DNA of 64,000 nt, from positions 62,001 to 126,000 of the forward strand of contig CAJMQU010000004.1 in NCBI GenBank assembly GCA_905215555.1, in the 5' to 3' direction. Position numbers and translations under genes: made by a program. The notes below the pieces were generated by a model. It worked only from the letters and a program-made list of their open reading frames with translations. It did not search any database and had not been told where the DNA came from. The stretch is from an uncultured bacterium (GTDB lineage Bacteria; Bacteroidota; Bacteroidia; Bacteroidales; Bacteroidaceae). Shown in pieces: positions 8,917 to 17,645 of the stretch. Each line of letters opens with the position of its first letter. The first letter of the stretch is position 1.

Positions 8917-9597
8917 ATGAAATTGAAAGAAGTATTAACCTTGGCATTAATTGCCTTCTGTGGTGTGGGGATTACCTCCTGCACGGCAGAAATTAAAAGA
9001 ACAAAACAAGTTATGACACAGGAAAAGACTGCGTATCAGAAGAAGTACACGAATGCTGACTTCTACAAAGATGGTAAGTTTGACCAGGAAGCTGCTAAGA
9101 AAGCATTCCTCGACATGTTTGAATTTTATGGCGTGCCCTACACTCCGTTGATGGAGAAGGACATCTGGTTTACGGATTTCGGCTTGGGCGATTTTGAGAA
9201 TGTAGGTATGGGTGGTATCTTCTGGGTGAATGATCCCGAATACGGCTATTTTGCACATGCCATTTATCTGTTGCCGGGACAGATGATTCCGGAACATGCA
9301 CACGTGAAAACTAACTTCCCTGCCAAGCACGAATCGTGGATGGTGGAACACGGATGGGTATATAACTTCTCTGAAGTGGGTGACGAAACTCCCAATGCTC
9401 CCGCTATTCCGGAATCTCACGGTCCGATCAAGAGCAAGAATTTCGTGAAACAGAATGTAGGAGACGTGCTTCGTCTGAAAGAATTGGAAACTTTCCACTT
9501 CATGATGGCAGGTCCCGAAGGAGCCATTGTTGATGAATGGGCTTGTTACCATGACAACGACGGTCTGCGTTTCACCAACGGACAAGCAGCTTTGTAA
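8917..9597 (+). CDS. Exported cupin lipoprotein, D-lyxose isomerase-like
   Basis: A 226-residue protein with a lipoprotein signal (lipobox ITSC, Cys22). The body is a cupin with metal-ligand-type residues in YLLPGQMIPEHAHVK and AKHESWMVEHGWVYNF and a late His in LETFHFMMAGPEG. The pattern PEHAH...KHE with a distant His resembles the D-lyxose ketol-isomerase family (PF07385). Those enzymes are normally cytosolic, so a lipid-anchored version is unusual and may act on a sugar in the periplasm. Lies 34 bp after the RidA-fold gene and 21 bp before the VOC gene. The cupin fold is likely; the reaction is inferred. Confidence 0.7.
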   Translation: MKLKEVLTLALIAFCGVGITSCTAEIKRTKQVMTQEKTAYQKKYTNADFYKDGKFDQEAAKKAFLDMFEFYGVPYTPLMEKDIWFTDFGLGDFENVGMGGIFWVNDPEYGYFAHAIYLLPGQMIPEHAHVKTNFPAKHESWMVEHGWVYNFSEVGDETPNAPAIPESHGPIKSKNFVKQNVGDVLRLKELETFHFMMAGPEGAIVDEWACYHDNDGLRFTNGQAAL

Positions 9598-9618
9598 ATT
9601 CTAAATATATTGAATACC

Positions 9619-9936
9619 ATGAGAAAGATAAATCATTTTGGAGTACCTACCACCACACCGCAACCCGGTGAAGTGTATGTGGAAGGTCTGAAAGTATGGC
9701 TGACCAATTTCAACGAAAGCCCCAATAAAATAGAATATCTACGTTTCGAGGAAGGAAGCTGGATGCCGGAACTTATCCAGAAAGTGGCTCACATAGCTTA
9801 CGAAGTAGATGACTTGGAAGCAGAGTTGAAAGGTGCGAAAGTATTGGTAGAGCCGATGCCGGGCGGAGAGAATTTGACGATTGCTTTTATCGAAGAAGAA
9901 GGTATCGCCCTGGAATTAATGCAATTTGATAAATAA
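9619..9936 (+). CDS. Small VOC (glyoxalase/dioxygenase-fold) protein
   Basis: About 105 residues and no signal peptide. MRKINHFGVPT at the start, VAHIAYEVDDLEAEL in the middle and IAFIEEEGIALELMQF at the end follow the paired beta-alpha-beta-beta-beta plan of the vicinal oxygen chelate superfamily, with candidate metal ligands His5, His in KVAHIAYEV and Glu near the end. The ATG at 9619 is chosen over a TTG at 9610 because MRKINHFG is the usual start of such proteins. VOC proteins act as lyases, isomerases, epimerases or dioxygenases. Here it sits between a sugar-isomerase-like cupin and a ketose-type kinase, so an isomerase or epimerase role is an attractive guess. Confidence 0.7.
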   Translation: MRKINHFGVPTTTPQPGEVYVEGLKVWLTNFNESPNKIEYLRFEEGSWMPELIQKVAHIAYEVDDLEAELKGAKVLVEPMPGGENLTIAFIEEEGIALELMQFDK

Positions 9937-9955
9937 CTAAATAAGGAAAGAAACT

Positions 9956-10963
9956 ATGATGAATAAATTCATAAACGATCCTGATAACCTGACAGCAGAA
10001 TTGCTGGAAGGATATGTGATGGCTTACAGCAATCAGGTGGCCATTGGTGGAGAAAATATTATTGTGCGTGCCCATGCAAAGCCAGAAGAGAAAGTTGCCG
10101 TTATCACCCTGGGCGGTTCCGGTCACGAACCTGCATTAAGTGGTTTTGTAGGCGATGGTATGTTGGACTGCTCCGTGGTTGGTGATATCTTCGCTGCTCC
10201 GGGAGCTCAGCGTTTGTTCCAGGCTTTGCAGATGTTCAAACGTGAAGCCGGTATTCTGCTGGTTGTGTTGAATCACTCGGGTGATGTGATGAGTGCGAAC
10301 ATGGCATGCCAGTTGGCGGAGCGCACAGGCATCAAGGTGAAGACGATCCTGACTCATGATGATATCAGTGCCGGACTCGATGCGCCGGATGAAGACCGTC
10401 GTGGCCTGGCAGGTTGTGTGCCTTTGATTAAGATTGTAGGTGCTGCTGCCGAAGAAGGTAAATCTTTGGATGAGATTATTGAAATCGGTGAACGCTTCAA
10501 TGCGAAATTGGCTACGTTAGCTGTCGCAATGAAATCCTGCACTCATCCGCAAAATGGTATGACTATCTCTAATCTTCCTGATGGTGAGATTGAAATCGGT
10601 ATGGGACAACACGGCGAAGGCGGTGGCGGTCGTAAACAACTGGTTTCCGCTGATGATACTGCTGGAGAAATGATAGGGCTTCTGATGAAGAAACTGCAAC
10701 CGAAAGCCGGAAACAAGGCTTTGCTCATTATCAATGGTGTAGGTGCAACCACACATATGGAGATGAACATAGTTTATCGAAAAGCTCATCAGGTTCTTGA
10801 AAATGCAGGCATTGAAGTTGCTTCCGGCCGTATCGGCGAGCTGCTGACCGTTCAGGAACAGGCTGGCTTCCAGATGATTCTAGGTTTGCTGGATGATGAC
10901 CATGTAGATTATTTGAACAATAGAATGTCGAATGCTCCTTACTGGACGACTATCGGTAAATGA
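9956..10963 (+). CDS. dhaK: DhaK-type (dihydroxyacetone kinase) substrate-binding subunit
   Basis: A 335-residue protein. VITLGGSGHEPALSGFVG is the DhaK signature, and the covalent substrate-binding histidine is seen as His219 in GMGQHGEGG. DhaK subunits bind short ketoses through a hemiaminal to this His while DhaL transfers phosphate. The next gene, 3 bp away, is DhaL. No PTS-type DhaM is present, so phosphate may come from ATP, as in the L-erythrulose kinases of this family. With the LsrF homologue two genes on, the likely substrate is a short keto sugar or diketone rather than free dihydroxyacetone; this is inference. A second ATG at 9959 is an equally good start. Confidence 0.92.
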   Translation: MMNKFINDPDNLTAELLEGYVMAYSNQVAIGGENIIVRAHAKPEEKVAVITLGGSGHEPALSGFVGDGMLDCSVVGDIFAAPGAQRLFQALQMFKREAGILLVVLNHSGDVMSANMACQLAERTGIKVKTILTHDDISAGLDAPDEDRRGLAGCVPLIKIVGAAAEEGKSLDEIIEIGERFNAKLATLAVAMKSCTHPQNGMTISNLPDGEIEIGMGQHGEGGGGRKQLVSADDTAGEMIGLLMKKLQPKAGNKALLIINGVGATTHMEMNIVYRKAHQVLENAGIEVASGRIGELLTVQEQAGFQMILGLLDDDHVDYLNNRMSNAPYWTTIGK

Positions 10964-10966
10964 AAG

Positions 10967-11581
10967 ATGGATAAACTGACAATAGATGATTTTAAGAAAA
11001 TGCTCCGTAATGCACTGCTGTGCATTACGGAACGTTCCGACGAGTTCTCAAAGTTGGATGCGGTGCTGGGCGATGGTGATCATGGTACAGCTATCGTACA
11101 ATCCATGTCTGCCCTTGTAGCGACGGCTGATAAAGGAACAGAATTCAAGTCCATGCTGAATGATATGAGTTTCAATCTGATGCTCGAAATCAGTGGCTCC
11201 ACAAGTACTTTGCTGGGAGGCTTCTTCCTTGGGATGAGCGATCATGCGACAGGTACCGAACTGGATGCGGCTGGAGTGAAAGCTATGTTTGCAGGCGGAC
11301 TCGAAGGTGTAAAAAAACAAACGAAAGCACAGCAGGGAGATAAAACAATGATGGATGCCTTGATCCCGGCAGTAGAGGCGATTCAGGCGTGCGATTCTTC
11401 GGATGTGAAAACTATCCTGACAGCAGGTGCCGAAGCTGCTGTGAAAGGTGCCGAAGCTACTAAAGAGATGAAGGCAAATTTCGGACGGGCTCGTAACTAT
11501 GGTGAACGTTCTATCGGTTATGCCGATTCCGGAGCATCTTCCTGGTCGTGCATGTTCGATGCATTTGCAAAGGCACTATAA
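10967..11581 (+). CDS. dhaL: DhaL-type nucleotide-binding kinase subunit
   Basis: A 204-residue protein matching the usual DhaL length (about 200). LGDGDHGTAIVQSM holds the conserved aspartates that bind Mg-nucleotide, SGSTSTLLGGFFLGM is the glycine-rich cap, and GRARNYGERSIGYADSGA near the end matches the DhaL/Dak2 ending. It starts 3 bp after dhaK, so the two are translationally linked and should form one kinase. Confidence 0.92.
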   Translation: MDKLTIDDFKKMLRNALLCITERSDEFSKLDAVLGDGDHGTAIVQSMSALVATADKGTEFKSMLNDMSFNLMLEISGSTSTLLGGFFLGMSDHATGTELDAAGVKAMFAGGLEGVKKQTKAQQGDKTMMDALIPAVEAIQACDSSDVKTILTAGAEAAVKGAEATKEMKANFGRARNYGERSIGYADSGASSWSCMFDAFAKAL

Positions 11582-11664
11582 TTTAGTCACTTGTTAAAGA
11601 GGTATGCAGCAGTCGCCTGCATGATAAATGAAGTTATGAACAATATTAATATAAGTAAAAAGAA

Positions 11665-12540
11665 ATGGCTGATTTAGATGATTTGAGAGAAGGCAGTAAC
11701 TTTGGTTTAGGCATTGCTTCTTCTAATAATAATTTTCATGTGAAAGGAGCGGAGAGTCTTTCATGGGGTATGAAAGACCGTTTGTCGCGTATCTTCAACC
11801 CGAAAACAGGTCGTACGGTGATGCTGGCATTTGATCACGGCTTTATCATGGGACCCACGTCCGGACTGGAACGTATCGATTTGAATATCGTTCCGCTGAT
11901 CGAGTATGCCGACTGCCTGATGTGTACGCGTGGTATTCTCCGTACGGTAATTCCTCCTACAACAAACAAACCCATCTGTCTCCGTTCCGATGCGGGTACT
12001 TCTATCTTGACAGAACTGAATGACAATGTTTTGATAGATATTGAAGACGCCATTCGTATGAACGTATCGGCAATGGCCGTGATGCTTTCTATTGGCGATG
12101 CTGCCCACGAAGCGAAGACGGTTGCCAATCTCTATAACGCTGTCGACAAAGGTACCCGCTATGGAATTCCGGTGATGGGTGTGACGGCTGTAGGCAAGGA
12201 TATGGCACGTGATGCACGTTATTTCGGTCTGGCTTCACGCATTGCTGCCGAGAATGGTGCCAATATTGTGAAAACTTATTATTGTGACGGTTTTGAGAAA
12301 GTAGTGGCTGCCTGTCCAGTTCCCGTGGTGATTGCAGGCGGAAAGAAACTTCCCGAACTGGAAGCGTTGGAGTTGTGTTACAAAGCTATCAGCGAAGGTG
12401 CTGCCGGTGTGGATATGGGACGCAACGTATTCCAGTCCGAAGCTCCCGCTGCCATGATACAGGCCGTTCATGCAGTGGTGCATGATGGTTTGAAACCTGA
12501 GCAGGCGCTTGAACTTTTCAATGAATTGAAGAATAAGTAA
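11665..12540 (+). CDS. lsrF: LsrF-like class I aldolase/thiolase
   Basis: A 291-residue TIM-barrel enzyme that closely matches enterobacterial LsrF along its length: MADLDDLREG at the start, MKDRLSRIFNPKTGRTVMLA, LMCTRGILR, GVTAVGKDMARDARYF, PVVIAGGKKLPE and GVDMGRNVFQS. The Schiff-base lysine is Lys203 in NIVKTYYCDGF, at the LsrF position. LsrF converts phosphorylated autoinducer-2 breakdown product (3-hydroxy-2,4-pentadione-5-phosphate) with CoA into DHAP and acetyl-CoA. No lsrK, lsrG, lsrR or Lsr transporter is present here; the kinase role could be filled by DhaKL and the isomerase role by the cupin or VOC protein. The true substrate is not proven. Confidence 0.88.
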   Translation: MADLDDLREGSNFGLGIASSNNNFHVKGAESLSWGMKDRLSRIFNPKTGRTVMLAFDHGFIMGPTSGLERIDLNIVPLIEYADCLMCTRGILRTVIPPTTNKPICLRSDAGTSILTELNDNVLIDIEDAIRMNVSAMAVMLSIGDAAHEAKTVANLYNAVDKGTRYGIPVMGVTAVGKDMARDARYFGLASRIAAENGANIVKTYYCDGFEKVVAACPVPVVIAGGKKLPELEALELCYKAISEGAAGVDMGRNVFQSEAPAAMIQAVHAVVHDGLKPEQALELFNELKNK

Positions 12541-12558
12541 CATCGACAATAAAAAAGA

Positions 12559-13458
12559 ATGATGAGGATTTATATCATTATTGGGATCATTCTTTCCATG
12601 ACATTCCGGGTGGCAGCGCAAGATAAACTCTTGGTTGCCGGCTCCGGAAATCCGGATATTCTGCTGGTAGACAAGCAAACCGGCAAAGTGGAGTGGAAAC
12701 ATGCTTTAGAGAAAGGAGAAGAATGTAATACGGTTGCACTGACACGTAAAGGAGAAGTGCTGTATTCCTATAAACGGGGAGCCAAACTCGTGACCTGGGA
12801 CCATCAGGTGGTCTGGGATTATCAAACACCGGACAAAACAGAATTGCAATCAGCTACCTTGCTACGCAATGGAGGCGTGTTACTTGGGATATGTGGTAAT
12901 CCCGCCCGCTTCATCGAACTGGATAAGAACGGGAAAGAAGTAAACAAAGTACTTCTGGACTTAGGTGTAGAAAAACCTCACAGCCAGTTCCGTCAAGTGT
13001 TTCAGCTCCGGAATAAGAATTATCTGATACCGGTAATGGCGAAACAGAAAGTACTGGAAGTGACCCGTAAAGGGAAAGTGGTGGCAGAACATCAGATCGG
13101 GGGTAAGGCATTTTCATCATTCGAACTGAAAGATGGAAACTTGTTGCTGCCTTGCGGAGACGGGCATCATTATATGGTGATTGACCGTCGGACAGGAAAG
13201 GAGCTGAAGCGGACGAATGCCGATGATATACCGGGAGTGTCCCTGTTGTTTGTCGGGCAGATATTACAGTTGGAGAATCAGAATTTATTGATTTGTAATT
13301 GGTACGGACACACGAAAGACGCTACTGTGGACGAACCCCAGTTGATAGAAGTAGATAAAGACGGCAAAGTGGTATGGAGCTTGCATGATAAGAAAAATGT
13401 AGGTAAGATATCCACTGTCTGTTATTTGAAAAATTTCCGGTTACCGGACTTGAAATAG
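12559..13458 (+). CDS. Exported PQQ-like beta-propeller protein
   Basis: A 299-residue protein with a signal peptide ending near AAQD. It is made of short repeats in which a glycine-rich turn follows a residue pair typical of PQQ-type blades (ILLVDKQTGKVEWKH, VTWDHQVVWDYQ, FIELDKNGKEV, QLIEVDKDGKVVWS). It resembles the C-terminal propeller of the GH105 fusion at 26529, linking this operon to the PUL. No catalytic residues can be named; a binding or scaffold role in the periplasm is likely. Lies 18 bp after lsrF and 25 bp before the giant multidomain gene. Confidence 0.75.
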   Translation: MMRIYIIIGIILSMTFRVAAQDKLLVAGSGNPDILLVDKQTGKVEWKHALEKGEECNTVALTRKGEVLYSYKRGAKLVTWDHQVVWDYQTPDKTELQSATLLRNGGVLLGICGNPARFIELDKNGKEVNKVLLDLGVEKPHSQFRQVFQLRNKNYLIPVMAKQKVLEVTRKGKVVAEHQIGGKAFSSFELKDGNLLLPCGDGHHYMVIDRRTGKELKRTNADDIPGVSLLFVGQILQLENQNLLICNWYGHTKDATVDEPQLIEVDKDGKVVWSLHDKKNVGKISTVCYLKNFRLPDLK

Positions 13459-13483
13459 GAGATTAACTTTAGAATAAAGTATT

Positions 13484-16400
13484 ATGAATAAGAAATTATT
13501 AGTAATGTCGGTATGCATTGCTTTATCGCTCCCTGGCATGGCACAGCGGAGGGCAAGTGCAAAGGTAAAAGCGCCTGCTACGTGGGCGGAAAGCATTGCT
13601 GCTGCTAAGAATCAGGCCTATGTGGAGATGCAGAAGACTTGTTTGCCCGTTGCATCGAAAGTGATTAAGGCAAAGGAGGCGGCAGTGCCTTTTTCGGCTG
13701 ATGTGACCGGGTTGGATGAAATGGTGCTCTATACATGGGGCACTGTGGATGGTACAGGAGATGATCAGGCTATATGGGCGAATGCTAAACTGACGGCGGC
13801 AGACGGTTCATCTGTCTGGCTGAACGATTTAAGAGATACATTCAAAAAGACAGGTAGTGGTAGCCTGCGTTTCAATGAGAATGCCAAGGGACAGGGTGTT
13901 GTCATGAAGGGTAAAAGCTACAAGCGTACGATTATGGCAAATGCCAACGCGCAGATTGTTGTGCCTTTGAATAAGAAATATGTCCGTTTCGAGGCAGAGA
14001 TTGGTTTGGAGAACCGTTCTTCCTCTGGTACAGTGATTTTCCGTTTGCAAGGCATTACGGGTTCTGAAGCCGCTGCAGATATCGTGAAGAAATATCAGGC
14101 AGAGTCTACGGCATTCCTGCCATTCGGCGGAAGCGATATGAAAGCATTGGTCACAACGTATGATGCCAGCATTGAGAAGCATATCGTAACTAAAGTAGTG
14201 AACTTGCTGAATGATAAGACCTACTTCACAGCACAGATTGCTGAGATAGCTTCGAAACCGACGTTGGATGAACAAGTTATCGGTTATCTGAACCTGGCAC
14301 AAGATGCAATGAAAGTGTATCGTTTACAGGAATCTCTGAGTTGGCTCAATATGCGTGCCATCGAAGAGGCTTATAAAGATATGGTTCAGGATGCCGGTTA
14401 TGATAAGAATACGAATCAAGCAAGACTTGCCGAACTGAAATTGTTGGCCGGAAAAGGTTTCTCCGGAATTTATAAGAATGATGCCTCGGCCATAGAAGCA
14501 GCTAACAAAGCTTTGCAGCTGAAACGTGATATCTTGCTGGCAAACACTGCCCTGGACATGGATAAGATTATTGTTGGTCGCTATAAGATAGGTACTTCTG
14601 CCCGTCAGGTAAATCCGCGTGCACTGGGCACTCAAAACAATAACTGGTCTAATCAGACTTCTGCTCCCCGTGGTGGTTTCAATGCAGAAATTGCTGAATT
14701 GACCAATCTGCGCGGAGATGTTCAGAGCCGGACTATTTTCAAGCCGACCAATGGTTCTTCTGTTCCCGATCTGAAACTTCATTGGGATGCCGAACGCCTT
14801 ATGTTCTCTATGGTAGACACTGACCGTCGCTGGCAGGTATTCGAAGTGAAACTGGATGGTACCGGTCTGAAGAGGTTGATTGATACACCTGAGAAAGATT
14901 TGGAATTCTTTGACGCTACCTATTTGCCCTCCGGTAAGATTATCGCTGTTTCCAATATCGGCTATAACGGTGTACCCTGTGTGAATGGTAACGATGAAGT
15001 AGGTAATATGTGTCTGTATGATCCGAAGGATGGTTCATTGCGCCGTCTTACCTTCGATCAGGATGCCAACTGGGCACCTACGGTAATGAATAACGGGCGT
15101 GTCATGTATACCCGCTGGGAATATACTGACCTGACTCACTACTTCTCTCGCTTTGTGATGCACATGAATCCTGATGGAACCGAGCAGAAGTCTTTGTACG
15201 GTAGCGGTTCTTACTTCCCGAACAGTACGTTCGATGCCAAACCCTTGCCTGGTGGTTCTTCACAGTTTATCGGTGTGATTTCCGGTCATCACGGAGTAGC
15301 CCGTTCCGGACGTCTGATGCTGTTCGATCCTTCAAAGAGCCGTAAATCGGAGAAAGGTATGTTGCAGGAATTACCCTTCCGTGACCGTAAGATTGAACCG
15401 ATTGTAAAAGACCGTTTGGTAGATGGTGTATGGCCTCAGTTCATCAAGCCCTATCCGCTGACCGATAAATATTTCCTCGTTACGGCAAAACTGAATGAAA
15501 GCGCTTTGTGGGGCATCTATCTGATAGATGTTTACGATAACTTGACGCTTATTGCCGAGTTTGAAGGGGAAGGTCTCATTTGTCCTACTCCGGTTGTGAA
15601 ACGTCCCGTTCCTCCAGTGATTCCGGAGAAGATTAAACCGGGAAGCAAAGAAGCTACTGTATTTATTCAGGATATCTATGAGGGTGAAGGTCTGCAAGGT
15701 GTGCCTCGTGGTACAGTGAAAGCATTCCGTGTGCTTGCTTATGAGTACGCTTATAATAAGACTCCGTCCGATCATTGGGCACAGGGTGTTCAGAGTGGTT
15801 GGGATATCAAACGTCTGTTGGGTACGGTACCTGTTGAAGAGGACGGTTCGGCTATCTTCACGATTCCTGCCAATACGCCTATTTCGTTGCAGCCGTTGGA
15901 TTCCGAAGGACGTGCTATTCAGTGGATGCGTAGTTGGCTGACAGGTATGCCGGGTGAAACCGTTTCCTGTGTCGGTTGCCACGAAGACCAGAACCAGCTT
16001 CCTATCCCGAAACGTGTGAAAGCTTCGACAATGGCTCCTCATGCCATCACGAAGCCGGAAGGTGGAGTGCGTTCTTTCACCTTTGATCTGGAAGTACAGC
16101 CTGTTCTCGACCGCGCTTGTATTGCTTGTCACGATGGTTCCAATAAGTTGGCTGACTTTACCGGTGGCAAGATTGATAAGTTCTCCGGATTCGGAGTCAG
16201 TTACTTGAATCTGCATCCTTACGTATATCGTCAGGGTCCAGAAGCCGAAATCGAAGTACTTGATCCGTATGAATATCACGCTTCTGTTAGTCCGTTGATA
16301 AAAATCTTGAAGACCGGACATCATGGAGTGGAACTGACAGATAAAGAATGGCAGACTCTTTACAATTGGATTGACTTCAACGCTCCTTATCATGGCAAGT

Positions 16401-17476
16401 TCAAAGCCAACGAATTCAAGGGTGTGGAACAGATTAGCCGTCGTACGGAACTGACAGAGAAATATGCAGGTTCCGGTGTAGATTGGCAAGCTGAAATTCG
16501 TTCGTATGCCAAATATCTGGAGGACCAGGGAAAACCTGCTCCTGTGAAGCCGGAGAAAAAGGAGTATAAGGATAAAGAAGTGAAAGTCAAAGGCTGGCCA
16601 TTTGATAATTCTACTGCGCAGGCTATGCTTGCTAAAGAGGAAAATACCAAGATGAGCATCGAACTGGCTCCGGGCATAAAGATGAATTTTGTCCGTATTC
16701 CCGCAGGGGCGTTCGTGATGGGGAGTAACAGAGGGCATTCCGATTATTCGCCTGCTCACAAGCAAGTAGTGAAGAAAGCCTTCTGGATGGGTGAGATAGA
16801 GGTAAGTAACGAGCAGTTCCGCACTCTCTTCCCCGAACATGACAGCCGTTTCATCCGCCAGTTGTGGAAAGACCACGTACACCAGGGCTATCCTGCCAAT
16901 AATCCGGAACAGCCTGCCATACGCGTAAGCTGGGAAGAAGCAATGGCATTCTGCAAAAAACTGAGTGAAAAGACCGGAATGAAGATTACCCTGCCTACCG
17001 AAGTACAGTGGGAATGGGCTTGTCGTGCTGGTAGCGACAGTGAATTCTGGTATGGTTCGTTGAATACGGATTTCGGTAAGTTCGAGAACTTGGCAGATAA
17101 ACACTTGAATCAGATGGCAGTTCGTGGGGTAAATCCGATGCCGATGCGTGAGAACGACCCTTGGTATAAGTATTATACTTACCAGCCTAAAGAGAATGGT
17201 GTGGACGATGGTAATATGTTGATGGTGAAAGGTGGCGGCTATCAGGCAAATCCGTGGGGCTTATATGATATGCAGGGTAACGTTGCCGAGTGGACTTCTT
17301 CCGATTACTGTCCTTATCCTTACAATGAGAAGACGCAGGGCACTGGTACAGAGAAAGTAGTCAGAGGAGGTTCGTGGAACGACCATCCGAAGACATCCAC
17401 TGCATATTACCGCCGGGCTTATTTGCCTTGGCAGAAAGTATATAATGTGGGCTTCCGTGTGATTATCGAAGATTAA
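13484..17476 (+). CDS. Multidomain c-type cytochrome: NPCBM-like, TolB/HZS-alpha-like propeller, two haem motifs, SUMF1 fold
   Basis: A 1330-residue exported protein. After a signal peptide, residues of about 70-190 resemble an NPCBM carbohydrate-binding module (GTVDGTGDDQAIWANAKL). Then come a helical stretch, a propeller of about 430-700 like the TolB or hydrazine-synthase-alpha middle domain, and a linker with VPRGTVKAFRVLAYEY. Two CxxCH motifs follow, Cys829-His833 (CVGCH) and Cys879-His883 (CIACH). A SUMF1/formylglycine-enzyme fold fills about 1057-1330 (MNFVRIPAGAFVMGSNRG, YDMQGNVAEWTSSD, RGGSWND). The cysteines that bind copper in true formylglycine-generating enzyme are missing from the last motif, so this end is unlikely to mature sulfatases. 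Proteins of this layout are known from Planctomycetes and Bacteroidota, without a firm function. Confidence 0.8.
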   Translation: MNKKLLVMSVCIALSLPGMAQRRASAKVKAPATWAESIAAAKNQAYVEMQKTCLPVASKVIKAKEAAVPFSADVTGLDEMVLYTWGTVDGTGDDQAIWANAKLTAADGSSVWLNDLRDTFKKTGSGSLRFNENAKGQGVVMKGKSYKRTIMANANAQIVVPLNKKYVRFEAEIGLENRSSSGTVIFRLQGITGSEAAADIVKKYQAESTAFLPFGGSDMKALVTTYDASIEKHIVTKVVNLLNDKTYFTAQIAEIASKPTLDEQVIGYLNLAQDAMKVYRLQESLSWLNMRAIEEAYKDMVQDAGYDKNTNQARLAELKLLAGKGFSGIYKNDASAIEAANKALQLKRDILLANTALDMDKIIVGRYKIGTSARQVNPRALGTQNNNWSNQTSAPRGGFNAEIAELTNLRGDVQSRTIFKPTNGSSVPDLKLHWDAERLMFSMVDTDRRWQVFEVKLDGTGLKRLIDTPEKDLEFFDATYLPSGKIIAVSNIGYNGVPCVNGNDEVGNMCLYDPKDGSLRRLTFDQDANWAPTVMNNGRVMYTRWEYTDLTHYFSRFVMHMNPDGTEQKSLYGSGSYFPNSTFDAKPLPGGSSQFIGVISGHHGVARSGRLMLFDPSKSRKSEKGMLQELPFRDRKIEPIVKDRLVDGVWPQFIKPYPLTDKYFLVTAKLNESALWGIYLIDVYDNLTLIAEFEGEGLICPTPVVKRPVPPVIPEKIKPGSKEATVFIQDIYEGEGLQGVPRGTVKAFRVLAYEYAYNKTPSDHWAQGVQSGWDIKRLLGTVPVEEDGSAIFTIPANTPISLQPLDSEGRAIQWMRSWLTGMPGETVSCVGCHEDQNQLPIPKRVKASTMAPHAITKPEGGVRSFTFDLEVQPVLDRACIACHDGSNKLADFTGGKIDKFSGFGVSYLNLHPYVYRQGPEAEIEVLDPYEYHASVSPLIKILKTGHHGVELTDKEWQTLYNWIDFNAPYHGKFKANEFKGVEQISRRTELTEKYAGSGVDWQAEIRSYAKYLEDQGKPAPVKPEKKEYKDKEVKVKGWPFDNSTAQAMLAKEENTKMSIELAPGIKMNFVRIPAGAFVMGSNRGHSDYSPAHKQVVKKAFWMGEIEVSNEQFRTLFPEHDSRFIRQLWKDHVHQGYPANNPEQPAIRVSWEEAMAFCKKLSEKTGMKITLPTEVQWEWACRAGSDSEFWYGSLNTDFGKFENLADKHLNQMAVRGVNPMPMRENDPWYKYYTYQPKENGVDDGNMLMVKGGGYQANPWGLYDMQGNVAEWTSSDYCPYPYNEKTQGTGTEKVVRGGSWNDHPKTSTAYYRRAYLPWQKVYNVGFRVIIED

Positions 17477-17478
17477 TG

Positions 17479-17621
17479 AGTGACGAGCTACATAAGCTAC
17501 TAGCGACAAGTACCTTTCGGATGGTTGTGTGGGGTAAGACTGAAAGTTCTTTAGACTTAAGATTATCTCATCACGCCGAAGAGCGACTTGTCACTCGTAG
17601 CCTGTAGCTCGTAGCTTGTAG
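17479..17621. repeat. Imperfect long inverted repeat with heptad tandem repeat
   Basis: The 169-bp gap before the DAHP-synthase-like gene holds an imperfect inverted repeat of about 30 bp: left arm around 17479-17512, right arm around 17585-17619. The right arm contains four heptads (CTCGTAG, CCTGTAG, CTCGTAG, CTTGTAG) at 17594-17621. Similar GTAGCTY-rich runs occur between Bacteroides genes. It may attenuate transcription into the last two genes; no poly-T follows. Confidence 0.45.
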
Positions 17622-17645
17622 CTTGGCACTTGTAACTATTATAAT

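Noticed and set aside
9956..11581. DhaKL as part of ordinary glycerol/dihydroxyacetone metabolism
   Set aside because: No glycerol dehydrogenase, glycerol dehydratase or DhaM is nearby; the LsrF, cupin and VOC context points to another keto substrate. It cannot be excluded fully.
15371..17104. A 577-codon open frame on the minus strand
   Set aside because: It lies wholly inside the 1330-residue cytochrome gene on the other strand, has no signal peptide or family motif, and reads as low-complexity Ile/Phe/Arg/Thr-rich antisense sequence.
16654..17476. SUMF1 domain read as a sulfatase-maturing formylglycine-generating enzyme
   Set aside because: The active-site cysteines are absent and no sulfatase gene is present in the window.
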